In this document: positions 1 to 9,387 of the stretch, piece after piece
Numbering within the stretch: the first letter of the stretch is position 1
Layout of the letters: every line of letters begins with the position of its first letter
NCBI GenBank assembly: GCA_002746605.1
Contig: PDPT01000014.1
Location: 1 to 64,000, forward strand
Origin: Ignavibacteriota bacterium
GTDB lineage: Bacteria; Bacteroidota; Ignavibacteria; Ignavibacteriales; Melioribacteraceae
Length of the DNA: 64,000 nt
Direction: 5' to 3'
Position numbers and translations under genes: made by a program
The notes under the pieces: model-generated
The model's database searches: none
What the model saw: only the letters and a program-made list of their open reading frames with translations
What the model was told of the DNA's origin: nothing

Positions 1-1
1 A

Positions 2-663
2 TTTGTTACGAATGATCGTGACTTTAAAGTTTCTGACAATTTTCCTAAAATATTTGAAAAAGTAGATTTATCAAATGAAAAGTTGTTAGATAATCCTTTA
101 TATATATATTATATTGAAATATATCTTAATTATTTATCTGAAAATGAAAACAACAATATTAAAGATATAGTATTGAGATATCTTAATATTGCAGATAGTG
201 TATTAGATAATCAAAAGATAAAAGAAAAAATAGCCTCCCAATACGGATTGATGTATTTAACTTCTGCTAAAGATATTGATGGGGTTTATAATAAAATTAT
301 TTCAATGCTTACCGATGAATCGCATAAAAAAGAAATAGAAGAAAAATATCTAAAACTTAAAAAACTTTCCAAAGGAGCTGCTTCGCCAACTTTTAGTTTT
401 AAGGATATTAATGGTAAAACTGTTTCGCTTGAAGACTTAAGAGACAAAATTGTTTATATTGACATTTGGGCTACTTGGTGCGGACCTTGTCAAGCAGAAC
501 TACCCTACTTAAAAAAATTAGAAGAAGAATTAAGAAATAAAGATACCAAGTAACCGGTATTCCGAGATTTATTTTATTAGATAAGGAAGGTAAGATAATT
601 GATGCAAATGCTAAAAGACCTTCTAACCCTGAACTTAAAGAAGAGTTAGAAAGTTTATTGTAA
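2..663 (+). pseudogene. TlpA/AhpC-like thioredoxin protein, 5' partial and internally deleted
   Basis: The reading frame is open from base 2, so the gene enters from the left edge; the TTG at 83 is not a real start. A helical N-terminal part is followed by a TlpA-like thioredoxin fold with the redox motif WCGPC (bases 474-491). The frame stops at 551-553 soon after the active-site helix. In the next frame, from 541 to 663, the text continues as YQVTGIPRFILLD, which is the cis-Pro strand and C-terminal end of the same fold. About 40 residues usually lie between these parts, so an internal deletion with a frameshift is the simplest reading. Such proteins normally reduce disulfides in the periplasm; this copy is probably non-functional. 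Confidence 0.75.
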
Positions 664-674
664 AATTGAATAAA

Positions 675-719
675 GATTTTTATGATCGATTGATTAAGAT
701 TTAATTGGTCATAAAAATC
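675..719 (+). terminator. Stem-loop after the thioredoxin remnant
   Basis: A 13-base arm at 675-687 (gatttttatgatc) pairs with 707-719 (ggtcataaaaatc) with one G-U pair and a 19-base loop. It lies just after the stop at 663. There is no clear U-run after it, so it is a possible but not typical intrinsic terminator. Confidence 0.4.
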
Positions 720-840
720 GGAATTATTTGTGCTTAATTAAAAATTAAATAAAAAGTACTTCCTTGCTATCTCCAAGCCTTATATTTGTTTTTATTTCCA
801 TTTTGTAAATATCGTAATTTTATTTTTTTGTGAAAATATT

Positions 841-955
841 CATAAAAATAATAAAAGACAAGTAGAACAATACCAAATTCTTTTTAACAGTTTGGCAGAA
901 TAAGTTTTCCCTTGATGAGGAGTTAAAGTTGAAGAACTCTACTTTTCTTTTTGGT
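841..955 (+). repeat. Dispersed direct repeat, copy 1 of 2
   Basis: The first 26 bases (841-866) are identical to 2681-2706. Similarity continues in weaker form for about 90 bases (shared blocks ttggcaga, agttaaa, aaagaact/gaagaact, ttttt..tttgg). The rest of the 664-1007 gap holds nothing recognisable. The two copies flank the methyltransferase and hydrolase genes. Confidence 0.7.
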
Positions 956-1007
956 AATTCTTATTGTATTTAGCAAAGAGAGTTATTGCATTCCTACTAG
1001 TTTTCTT

Positions 1008-1652
1008 TTAACCTTTTAATTTCGCTTCAACACAGGCTATTGTAAAACTTGTTTTTATTTTTTTGAATTTTGTAATTACAAATCCGTTATTGTTGATAAA
1101 ATTGCTGTACGTTGTTTCATTCCATTCGGTTTTTAGCGGAAAATGTTTTTTCATCATAAAAAATTTCTGAATTTCCCCCAGTAAGGATAATTCTTTCCAT
1201 AAAAAAGTCGGAGCAATTAATAATCCTTTGTATTTTAATACTCGTCTAATTTCTTGCATTGCTTTTTCGGGTTCAAGGATAATATGTAAAATATTAGCAG
1301 CTATAACTACATCAAATTGATTGTCTGAAAAAGGTAAATCAAAAATATTGGCACGCGAAAATTTAATATTTGAAGCATGCCCAATATTTTTAGCTCTTGC
1401 TATCATCTCTTCGGAAAAATCAGTAGCTTCAACTTTTTGTACTTGGTCGGCAATTTCCCTGGCGACAAGTCCCGTTCCCGTTCCCACTTCCAAAACATAC
1501 ATATCATTGGTTAAAGCGTCTTTGATAAATTCATACATAAGTCGATATGGTTTTTGAGTATTGAGAACCTTAAGAATTTTATTGTACCTTTTTGCTTTGT
1601 CATCCCAAAATTTCTTATCGTTTGTCATATTATTTATTGTTTTATTTTTCAT
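1008..1652 (-). CDS. Class I SAM-dependent methyltransferase (UbiE/Methyltransf_11 type)
   Basis: A Rossmann-fold methyltransferase. Motif I reads VLEVGTGTGLVAR, the acidic strand-2 end follows as VEATDFSEEMI, and motif IV is DVVIAANILHII with the methyltransferase-11 pattern; the substrate cannot be read from sequence. The frame is open to 1694, which would overlap the hydrolase by 53 bases. The ATG at 1652 (MKNKTINN) gives an 11-base overlap with the upstream hydrolase stop, and an ATG at 1628 gives none; 1652 is preferred as a coupled start. It is the second gene of a two-gene minus-strand unit with the hydrolase. Confidence 0.8.
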   Translation of the reverse strand: MKNKTINNMTNDKKFWDDKAKRYNKILKVLNTQKPYRLMYEFIKDALTNDMYVLEVGTGTGLVAREIADQVQKVEATDFSEEMIARAKNIGHASNIKFSRANIFDLPFSDNQFDVVIAANILHIILEPEKAMQEIRRVLKYKGLLIAPTFLWKELSLLGEIQKFFMMKKHFPLKTEWNETTYSNFINNNGFVITKFKKIKTSFTIACVEAKLKG

Positions 1653-2580
1653 TTTCTTTGATAAATCTATCAACACAATCAGCCCATTTTTCATAATTTT
1701 TTTTATCTATTGGGAAATGAGCTCCCTCAAAACTGCAATATTGCTTTTTATCGGATTTAATTTCTTTAAATGTTTTCTTTGTGTAATAACTCGGTATCAT
1801 TTTATCTTGTTCAGGTTGACACACTAATACAGGCTTCTTATATTCATTATGATTCTTATCAGGCTTTGATTGAGTAAGTAAACTCAGTACGCCTCTTAAG
1901 CTAATTAAAGTTCCCGCCTGAGGATCAGTTTTTAGTAAGTTATTAAATTGACTGCGATCTGTTAAGGTATCATATGAAATAAAAGAATAAGTCTTTAATC
2001 GTAATTTACCAAATAACCGTGATGAAAATTTAAGAACCGGCATCATTGGATAAGTAAATCGTTTTGTGGTTGTTTCTTTATTCATAAACTCTCTATCAGC
2101 AAAATCCCATAAACACCAACAAATTAATCCATCAGCACAATTATATCTCACATCTGTTGCATAAGCTAATGGACCTCCCATACTGGCACCGCCTAAAAAT
2201 ATTTTGCCTTTAAAGATTGTTCTTGCAAAGTCAATAGTGTCTTTTAGATTTTCCAAATGAATATTCCACGTAAAATCGCCCTTTAATCTGTTATTATATC
2301 CGAATCCCTCTAAATCTGGAGCAATAATATTATATCCTTTTTCAAACAACGGAATCAAAAAGGGCAATAACACTCTTGCATATCCGGCGATTCCATGAGA
2401 AAAAACAATCGTTGGTTTTTCTATATCAATATTTTTATAAATCTCAATATTAATTTTACCTTGAACGGAATCAATTAGTTTTACCTCAACATATTCTTCC
2501 CATTTCTCAATCAATTCGTAACCGAACCAATTTATCATATAGTTTTTCCAAAAATCTTTATCTGAGTATTCTTTTATCAT
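1642..2580 (-). CDS. Alpha/beta hydrolase
   Basis: A 312-residue alpha/beta hydrolase with no signal peptide, so probably cytoplasmic. Visible family features are the oxyanion segment FSHGIAGYARVL, the nucleophile elbow GASMGG with its Ser, an acid-loop candidate in QPEQDKMIP, and the catalytic His in EGAHFPID near the C-terminus. It probably hydrolyses an ester, thioester or peptide; the substrate is unknown. It is first in an operon with the methyltransferase. The pair is framed by diverged direct repeats at 841 and 2681, which may mean it was gained as a block. Confidence 0.8.
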   Translation of the reverse strand: MIKEYSDKDFWKNYMINWFGYELIEKWEEYVEVKLIDSVQGKINIEIYKNIDIEKPTIVFSHGIAGYARVLLPFLIPLFEKGYNIIAPDLEGFGYNNRLKGDFTWNIHLENLKDTIDFARTIFKGKIFLGGASMGGPLAYATDVRYNCADGLICWCLWDFADREFMNKETTTKRFTYPMMPVLKFSSRLFGKLRLKTYSFISYDTLTDRSQFNNLLKTDPQAGTLISLRGVLSLLTQSKPDKNHNEYKKPVLVCQPEQDKMIPSYYTKKTFKEIKSDKKQYCSFEGAHFPIDKKNYEKWADCVDRFIKENEK

Positions 2581-2680
2581 ATATTAATTATTCCTCTGCA
2601 TGTTTTCTATTACATTTGGGAATTAACGGTATAGCTATAAATGATTAGGTTTAGGATTTTATTATTTTAGTAAGTATATC

Positions 2681-2800
2681 CATAAAAATAATAAAAGACA
2701 AGTAGAGGTTATCAAGTTGTTTTTAATATGTTGGCAGATTATGTTTTTTCAATTAACAGTTAAAACTAAAGAACTTTATTGTTTTTCCTTGCCCATTTGG
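2681..2800 (+). repeat. Dispersed direct repeat, copy 2 of 2
   Basis: Begins with the same 26 bases as 841-866 and then stays alignable with gaps to about 2800. It lies 1840 bases from copy 1, in the same orientation. No reading frame is apparent in it. Confidence 0.7.
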
Positions 2801-2869
2801 TTTGGCGGATTTGATGCAAGTAATCTTTTTTAACTTGCTATCATTTTTATTAAAATTAAGATGCTATGA

Positions 2870-2951
2870 TGAAATTGCTTCGCTACATTCGCAAAGACAT
2901 GTTCTTTTTTATTATCAAGCATCATTGCGAATGAAATGAAGCAATCTACTG
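2870..2951. repeat. Palindromic REP-like intergenic element
   Basis: The arm gaaattgcttcgctac at 2870 onward is the imperfect reverse complement of attgcgaatgaaatgaagcaatc at about 2924-2946. The shared core (cattgcga...gaagcaatct) resembles the dispersed palindromes seen in many environmental bacterial genomes and occurs again in this window near 34192 and 40031. It lies just after the stop of the GH13 gene and could form a cruciform or mRNA hairpin. Confidence 0.6.
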
Positions 2952-2985
2952 AGAAGTTTATCAAACTCTCCCGTACAATCTCAAA

Positions 2986-5900
2986 TTAGGTGCTCTTAAT
3001 TTTTATGCCGATATTTTCCAATAAATTTGAATAAATATATCCTGAATTATCAGCTTCTTTTTTAAGATAATTTTCTACCAGACTTAATTTTTTAATCATT
3101 CGTACTGATTCTTTAATTTTACTATTTTCAGTTTTAATATTTTTATCTAAAACTTTTCTGTAATTCAGCAAATAATACAATCCAAAGAACTCGGTTAAAT
3201 TGTAAAATGATTCTTGCCTGAAATAAATTTTGTCTTCGTAAGAATTTAATGCTAAAAATGCAGAGATATTACTATCATTCAAGAAGTTGTGTATAAAAGT
3301 TTTGTTATGAATTTTTATGTTTGTAAATAATTTTTCAGCACTTCTTAATCTTAAAAATTCATTAGGGATTTTTTTCTGTTTTTCCAATTTCTCTTCAAAA
3401 GAAATAAGCGGATTTATTAAACGAATTAAGAAATTTATATTCACATCGTTATTCGAATATCTGCTTAAAATATTTTTGATAGGATATTCTAATAATAAAT
3501 CTGCTATGAAATAATCTTCATTCTCTTTTTTGCAGAATATATCATTTAGTGTTAGAATGGTTTTTACGATTAAAATCAGCACCCATTTTTCTTTGTTTTT
3601 ATCATCAATAAAAGAAATAAGTTTTTTGTTTTTAACTTTTTCCCTTTTTATTTCAGCTTTGTTGTTTCTTAAAAAACTCAATTCTTTAAGGAGTGAATCT
3701 GTAAATGATTCAGCAAGTGTCTTTGTACTTTTATCAATTACTCTTTTTTCTGAAATTACATTAAGGAGTTTTTCAAAAGAATTCTGTAATACTTCAGTTA
3801 GTTCTTCTTCTTTCTTTTTATTTTTTCTGTTAGCTGTAAGTAAATCAAAGTAAAGTCCTAAATTGTCTTCGGAAAAAAGTTCTTCAAAATTTCTGTGCGT
3901 TTGGGAATGTTTTCTTAATTCAATTTCTCGTTTTACATTGTATCTTCCTTGACCAAAATTTTCTTTATAAAACTTATAAGTTTCGCCGGTTGGATCGTAC
4001 AGTTCTTCGAAATAAAGAATTACACGGTACTCGTAACCGTTTAGATTCAAGAACATTCCGTTGTTACAGAGTTCAGTTCCGTTGTAGAGATACTCTAAGC
4101 CGGTTGTTACATCTCGGAGCAAATAGAAATGAAAATCACTATTCTTAATTTCTAAACTATCTGAAATTTTTGTATTGCTCAAGTTATTTTCACCGGAAGA
4201 ATTATCGCTTAACTTTTGTCGTGAAAAATTAAAGAAACCCAATGTTGGATTAAAACTATTGTTATAAATTACTAATCCTTTTTCGCCGTTATGTTCGTTG
4301 GAATAAACAAATACATTTTGATTTACATTATTATCAGCAATAAAATCATAAATCCAATATTTATGAACTTCTGAAAAAATATACCGTTTTTGCAAAATGG
4401 GAAATATTTCTTTTTCGTGTCTATCAACAAGCCATTGATTAGGATGTTCGTCATAATAAGCTCTTTTATACTCCATTCCGTATTTTTCAGTGTAGCCTTC
4501 AATTTGTCCATGTGCAAACATAGGCAGACCAGGAAGGGTAATCATTAAAACCAGCACACCAAAATATTTATCATCAGTCCCGAATTGTTGAATAGCAGTT
4601 TCTTCATCGGGATTACTCATAAAGTTTACATATCGCTTCAAGATTTCCGGTTCAAACTCAAGAGTGTTTGTTATAAGTTCACGATATTTTCCATTTTCTT
4701 CATTCTTCATCATATTCATAAATGCACTATTATAAACTCTGTGCATTCCGAGAGTTCTAACAAAATAACCTTCCATTAACCAAAATGCTTCGGCAAGCAA
4801 AAGAGTTTCGGGCATTTCTTGATTTATTCTATCAACAACTTCACGCCAGAATTCTTTTGGGAAAAGTTCATCAAACTGCTGCCGAGTTAAGGCATGATCG
4901 GCACGCGAAGGAATATCTCCGCCTTTGCCGGGCTGCGGATACCATAAACGTGCAAAGTGTTTTTTAGCGAGTGTCATTGCCGCATCAAAACGGATAACGC
5001 TAAACTTACGTGCAACTTCAAATATTTTTTGGATTAGTGCTTCTCTTACTTCATGCTTTAATAAATTAAGTTGAGCCGTATCGTTCCACGGCATATCAGT
5101 TCCATCGTTACCGTGGTAAATATATTTTACTTCGCCGTTTCTTTTATCAATTTTTTGGAACACAACTGCTGCATCATCTTGCCTGAAATAGCCGTCTTCA
5201 ATTCTGATTTCAAAATCAGGATGTTCTGATAAGTTTTCGCCCGTAAAAGAATAACTCGGGAAAGGAGAATAATCAAGCTGTATAAAATAATCGGGATGTT
5301 CAAGCATCCATTTTGAATAAACTCCCGTATGGTTCGGTACCATATCGCTTGCTAATCGTATTCCGGCTTTCTTAGCATTTTCGTTAAAAACATTATAAGC
5401 GTGTTCGCCGCCCAAGTCATTTGCAATTTGATAATCGTATAAAGAATAAGCCGAAGCAACAGCATCTATGTTTCCCATAATGTGCTTTATTCGTTTGGAA
5501 GCATTGCTTCGTTCCCAAACACCAATCAGCCAAAGTCCGTTTATATTTCTTGCTTTTAACAGTTCAAGTTCTTCAATCGGAATTTGATCTAATGTTTTAA
5601 TGTGTCTTTGATACTTTTTTGAAAGTTGATCTAACCAAACGTAAATATTTTTTGCCATTAAGACCAAATTGGGCATCCAGTTTACATCGGGAGTAAAATG
5701 TTTGTAAGCTTCATAATCTGCAACAGAATCTTCTGCATATTTGTAACCTGATTTACCAATTACAAGATGACTTGCATTGATGTTTTGTCCTTTATATTTT
5801 GGGACAATAGTTGGAGTACCGCCTCCGCCAAATCCGGGATCGAATTTCATACTTTCGATAAAGAGATCTTTGCTGCTTTTAATTTTTCTTAAAAAACTTT

Positions 5901-6618
5901 CATCAATAAAAACACCCCATTGGTTTTTAATAAATTCCAATTGATCCCAAATACTATCAGAATGGTTTTTAAACGGACTGCTCAAAAAATCGAATAAGTC
6001 AGAGTTATTAATTCCAATTTTAAGTTCATCTTGCTTAAAGAAATTTTTCAAAGAAGTTATAGCGGTTTTATATGTTTTTTTATCTTGCAGATAATTTTCA
6101 TCAAAAAATTCTTTTATTTTTTTGAAAGCAGGATTTTGATTATCAATATAAAGAAGTATCAATTCTTCAATCAAGATTTCTTTGTTTGGGATAGAGTTTG
6201 TTGAATCTTTGAGATATTGTTTTACACTTAATTCTTTATTAAAAACTTTTTTGGGTGGAAATGTTTTTATAAACTCCAAAAGTAGGTTATCAAAATTATT
6301 ATCGCCAATTTGAATATTTAATTTTTCTAACGCTGAACGAAAAGCATTCGGGAACAATTTTCTTACATAATTACTGATTGCAAGATGATAAATTTCGTGA
6401 ATTAGTCCGGCTCCGTTTAACTCTCCGGGTGAAACATGATTTTTCACATTCCTTTTATCATTTACCTTTTGAGTAAATAATCTTACTTGATAAAAATTAG
6501 CAAAAATTACATTCCCTGAAATTGAAAAGAAAGATTTATCTAAATCATATTTCTCTCTAATTTGGCGTGCTACGTGGAATTCGAATGTTGGGTTAGTTGC
6601 TGTAAAATTATTATTCAT
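2986..6618 (-). CDS. GH13 alpha-amylase-family glycoside hydrolase, 1210 residues
   Basis: A large alpha-glucan-type enzyme. Residues 1-330 form a mainly helical N-terminal part unlike ordinary amylases. The catalytic barrel carries region I DMVPNHTG (425-432), region II IRFDAA with nucleophile Asp545, and region III AEAF with acid/base Glu610. The region IV position reads NPDEETA (669-675): an Asp is present, but the usual His of the NHD motif is replaced by Pro. The segment PGLPMFAHGQIEGYTEKYG follows, then a beta domain and about 300 helical residues. No signal peptide is seen, so it probably acts inside the cell on glycogen or oligosaccharides. Monocistronic. The substrate and even the reaction (hydrolase or transferase) are uncertain. 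Confidence 0.85.
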   Translation of the reverse strand: MNNNFTATNPTFEFHVARQIREKYDLDKSFFSISGNVIFANFYQVRLFTQKVNDKRNVKNHVSPGELNGAGLIHEIYHLAISNYVRKLFPNAFRSALEKLNIQIGDNNFDNLLLEFIKTFPPKKVFNKELSVKQYLKDSTNSIPNKEILIEELILLYIDNQNPAFKKIKEFFDENYLQDKKTYKTAITSLKNFFKQDELKIGINNSDLFDFLSSPFKNHSDSIWDQLEFIKNQWGVFIDESFLRKIKSSKDLFIESMKFDPGFGGGGTPTIVPKYKGQNINASHLVIGKSGYKYAEDSVADYEAYKHFTPDVNWMPNLVLMAKNIYVWLDQLSKKYQRHIKTLDQIPIEELELLKARNINGLWLIGVWERSNASKRIKHIMGNIDAVASAYSLYDYQIANDLGGEHAYNVFNENAKKAGIRLASDMVPNHTGVYSKWMLEHPDYFIQLDYSPFPSYSFTGENLSEHPDFEIRIEDGYFRQDDAAVVFQKIDKRNGEVKYIYHGNDGTDMPWNDTAQLNLLKHEVREALIQKIFEVARKFSVIRFDAAMTLAKKHFARLWYPQPGKGGDIPSRADHALTRQQFDELFPKEFWREVVDRINQEMPETLLLAEAFWLMEGYFVRTLGMHRVYNSAFMNMMKNEENGKYRELITNTLEFEPEILKRYVNFMSNPDEETAIQQFGTDDKYFGVLVLMITLPGLPMFAHGQIEGYTEKYGMEYKRAYYDEHPNQWLVDRHEKEIFPILQKRYIFSEVHKYWIYDFIADNNVNQNVFVYSNEHNGEKGLVIYNNSFNPTLGFFNFSRQKLSDNSSGENNLSNTKISDSLEIKNSDFHFYLLRDVTTGLEYLYNGTELCNNGMFLNLNGYEYRVILYFEELYDPTGETYKFYKENFGQGRYNVKREIELRKHSQTHRNFEELFSEDNLGLYFDLLTANRKNKKKEEELTEVLQNSFEKLLNVISEKRVIDKSTKTLAESFTDSLLKELSFLRNNKAEIKREKVKNKKLISFIDDKNKEKWVLILIVKTILTLNDIFCKKENEDYFIADLLLEYPIKNILSRYSNNDVNINFLIRLINPLISFEEKLEKQKKIPNEFLRLRSAEKLFTNIKIHNKTFIHNFLNDSNISAFLALNSYEDKIYFRQESFYNLTEFFGLYYLLNYRKVLDKNIKTENSKIKESVRMIKKLSLVENYLKKEADNSGYIYSNLLENIGIKIKST

Positions 6619-6834
6619 AATAGTTCTAAAAGTTTAATGTAAGAATATGTAAATATAACCATTACGATTGATAACTCCATATTGATTATATTTTTTATGT
6701 ACTTCAATAATATAAATTTAAATTAGTTGAAGTTAAAATAGTAAACTTCATTCAGAAAAAATAAAATAACTTTTTTAAATATTTATTGATTCTACTATCT
6801 TTTTTTATGTTACAAATAATTTAAGACTATGCGG

Positions 6835-8598
6835 TTAATTAATTTTATATTCAATCGGTAACCTTGCCTGAATACCGGTATATTGTAAAACTTCTTCAAT
6901 AGTTTTTAATTTTTTATAAGTTCTATCATTCGTAAAATCAGAAAATGAAACTTTAACTTTAGTTGCAAACATTTCCAGAATTTTTTCAAAAGGCTCTTTT
7001 TGTTTCGGATATTCAATAATTCTATAATTTTTGATATTTGCTTTTTTGGCAGCAATGTTTAAAGCCAAATCAATTCCGCCTAGGGTATCAACAAGTCCAA
7101 TTTCTTTTGCATCAATTCCGCTCCAAATTCTTCCCTGTGCAAATTCATCAACTTGAGCAAAACTCATATTCCTTCCTTCAGCAACACGAGCAACAAAATC
7201 TTTATAAGTATTATTCACTTGTGTTTGTATGTAATTTTTTTGTGTCGGATTTAATGGTGCCGTAACTTCATAAATGCCGGCATTTTTGTTTGTTTTAATA
7301 TAATCGAAAGTTACACCAAGTTTGTTGCTCATAAATTTTTCAAAATTCGGAATTATTCCAAATACTCCGATTGAGCCGGTGAGTGTAGTTGGTTCCGCAA
7401 CAATTTTATCGGCTGAACAAGAAATATAATATCCGCCCGAAGCAGCTACAGGACCCATGGACACAATAAATGGTTTCTCTTCGGATACGAGTTTAATTTC
7501 ACGCCAAATCATATCGGAAGTTAATGCTGATCCGCCGGGAGAATTTACACGCATAACAATGGCTTTAACTCTACTGTTATTTTTAGCTTTGCGAATAGCT
7601 TGAATAATATTCTTAGTCCCAATTGTAGTTTCGTTTCCATTTCCTTCAACAATGTTTCCGAGAGCGTAAATTATAGCAATTCTATTGCTTGTTGAAAACT
7701 TACTTCCTTGAGTCGAGTTAAGATATTCATTTGCAGTAACATACTTAATTTCATCATCTGTATTTAACAAATCACAGATTATAGTATCCACTTTATCTCT
7801 GTATAAAAGTTCATCAACAAATTGATAATTTTTTGCATCTTCTGCAGAATTAATTTTCAAATCCGAAGCAATATTTTTTAGCTCATCTTTATCTTTATTA
7901 ATTGATTTTGAAATTGCGGTCAGGAAGTTATCATAAATGGAATTGAGATATTCCTCACTTTGCTTACGGTTGGCTTCGCTAAATTTCTCTTGACTGAATA
8001 TTTCCGTAGCACCTTTAAATTTACCGTACTTAAAAATTTGTGGTTCAATATCCAACTTGTTCAACATTTTTTTTACAAACATTCCTGATAAATTAAAACC
8101 ATCGAATTCTAAACCGCCTGTCGGTGTTAAGAAAATGCTGTCTGCAATAGAACCAAGATAGAATGCTTGTTCCGTTATTGAATTTCCGTGAGCAATAATA
8201 AATTTACCTGAATTCTTAAAGTCTTCTAAAGAATTTCTTATTATGTTTGTTACTGTGATATTACCAGCATTATAATTATCTAAATTGAGGAAAACTCCTT
8301 TTATTTTTTCGTCTGTTTTTGCATGCTCAATAATTTTTTTTATATCATTAAGTCCTAATGTTTTTTTGATTGAAGGAACTTTGGTGAATTCAAAATAAAG
8401 TAATTGAGATGTCCTTTCAGGTATTTCGTAATTAAAGTTTAAACTTAAAATACTATTTTTAGATATTTCTACAGTTTCTTCCGTTTGCAATGATGATGCT
8501 ATACCGAATATCATAAAAAAGAACAGTACTGAAATTAAAAATATAGAAATGAAAAACCCAAAAATGGAAGCAAACATAAATTTGAAGAATTGTTTCAT
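6835..8598 (-). CDS. sppA: Signal peptide peptidase SppA, 67K (double-domain) type
   Basis: A membrane-anchored serine protease that degrades cleaved signal peptides. It has one N-terminal transmembrane segment (about residues 7-35) followed by two ClpP-like domains, as in the long Escherichia coli form. The catalytic Lys aligns with Lys195 in YGKFKGATE and the Ser is Ser387 in VAASGGYY; the NSPGGS motif precedes it. At 587 residues the length is normal. A single gene with 216 bases of plain AT-rich sequence between it and the GH13 gene. Function is confident from both catalytic motifs. Confidence 0.93.
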   Translation of the reverse strand: MKQFFKFMFASIFGFFISIFLISVLFFFMIFGIASSLQTEETVEISKNSILSLNFNYEIPERTSQLLYFEFTKVPSIKKTLGLNDIKKIIEHAKTDEKIKGVFLNLDNYNAGNITVTNIIRNSLEDFKNSGKFIIAHGNSITEQAFYLGSIADSIFLTPTGGLEFDGFNLSGMFVKKMLNKLDIEPQIFKYGKFKGATEIFSQEKFSEANRKQSEEYLNSIYDNFLTAISKSINKDKDELKNIASDLKINSAEDAKNYQFVDELLYRDKVDTIICDLLNTDDEIKYVTANEYLNSTQGSKFSTSNRIAIIYALGNIVEGNGNETTIGTKNIIQAIRKAKNNSRVKAIVMRVNSPGGSALTSDMIWREIKLVSEEKPFIVSMGPVAASGGYYISCSADKIVAEPTTLTGSIGVFGIIPNFEKFMSNKLGVTFDYIKTNKNAGIYEVTAPLNPTQKNYIQTQVNNTYKDFVARVAEGRNMSFAQVDEFAQGRIWSGIDAKEIGLVDTLGGIDLALNIAAKKANIKNYRIIEYPKQKEPFEKILEMFATKVKVSFSDFTNDRTYKKLKTIEEVLQYTGIQARLPIEYKIN

Positions 8599-8832
8599 TT
8601 TAACTCTCTTTTGTTTTAATCTGTAAAATTAATCAAGATTAACTTAATCTTCAATTATTTGATAGCTATAGTTTTTATTAATGTTGTACATATCCAATTT
8701 GAGCTATTTTGCAATAACTATTATTTATTTTAGACAGCAGCGTAATAATTGAGAAAAAACAACTACTTTTTACATTTTTTTGAATATTAGTGAATATACT
8801 AATGTTGGATAGTAATGTAATAAGATAAACAG

Positions 8833-9176
8833 ATGAATAAAAAAGAAAGAGATGACTTTAAAATCATAACTTTTGACAGCTAATATGAAACATTTGAACA
8901 ACATACACCACTTTATTTGTTCGTTAACAAGAATGAATACTTTGAAATTCGGACTGAGTCATTATTGTCTGAGAGTGTATTAAATGGATAGCTCCAACAT
9001 ATATAAGAGTTAAACAAACATTAAAAGACAAGCTAATAAAAACGATAGAAGATTCTATTATTTCTGCTGAAAAAGTGGAGACAATCTGGAGGGAAAATCA
9101 AAGAAAAAGTGAAAAAAATCAGAACGATATAGAAGATACTACACCCAACAACAGTAACCATTGCACAACGCCATAA
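8833..9176 (+). pseudogene. Unrecognised decayed gene of about 110 codons
   Basis: From the ATG at 8833 the frame reads MNKKERDDFKIITFDS, meets a TAA at 8881-8883, and continues as a coding-like stretch (YETFEQHTPLYLFVNKN) to a stop near 8989. A second frame then takes over from about 8986 as KWIAPTYIRVKQTLKDK and runs to TAA at 9174-9176. One nonsense change plus one frameshift therefore break what looks like a single small gene. I do not recognise the family. The rest of the 8599-9345 gap shows no other gene or clear signal. Confidence 0.5.
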
Positions 9177-9387
9177 GAAAAAACAAACAAGTTAAACCCA
9201 CTTCCTTTTTCTTGCTCAAAGAATCGTTCGAATTATAATTTTTCCATCTGATTGTTTAACCCTAAGTACTTTACAATGAACAAAACATTGATGTTTGTGC
9301 TTCAAGTAAATGATTCATAATAATTTATTTTTTGTTAGTTTTTGATTGCATAATTTAGAACATCAGTTTATAAACAATCATAAGACT

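Noticed and set aside
541..663. Programmed frameshift to join the two halves of the thioredoxin gene
   Set aside because: No slippery heptamer is present and the missing length of the fold points to a deletion.
841..2800. The direct repeats considered as integron attC sites
   Set aside because: No attC-type imperfect palindrome with R'' and R' core sites and no integrase is present.
8881..8883. TAA inside the small unknown gene read as a recoded codon
   Set aside because: TAA recoding is not expected here and a second lesion (frameshift) lies downstream, so decay is simpler.
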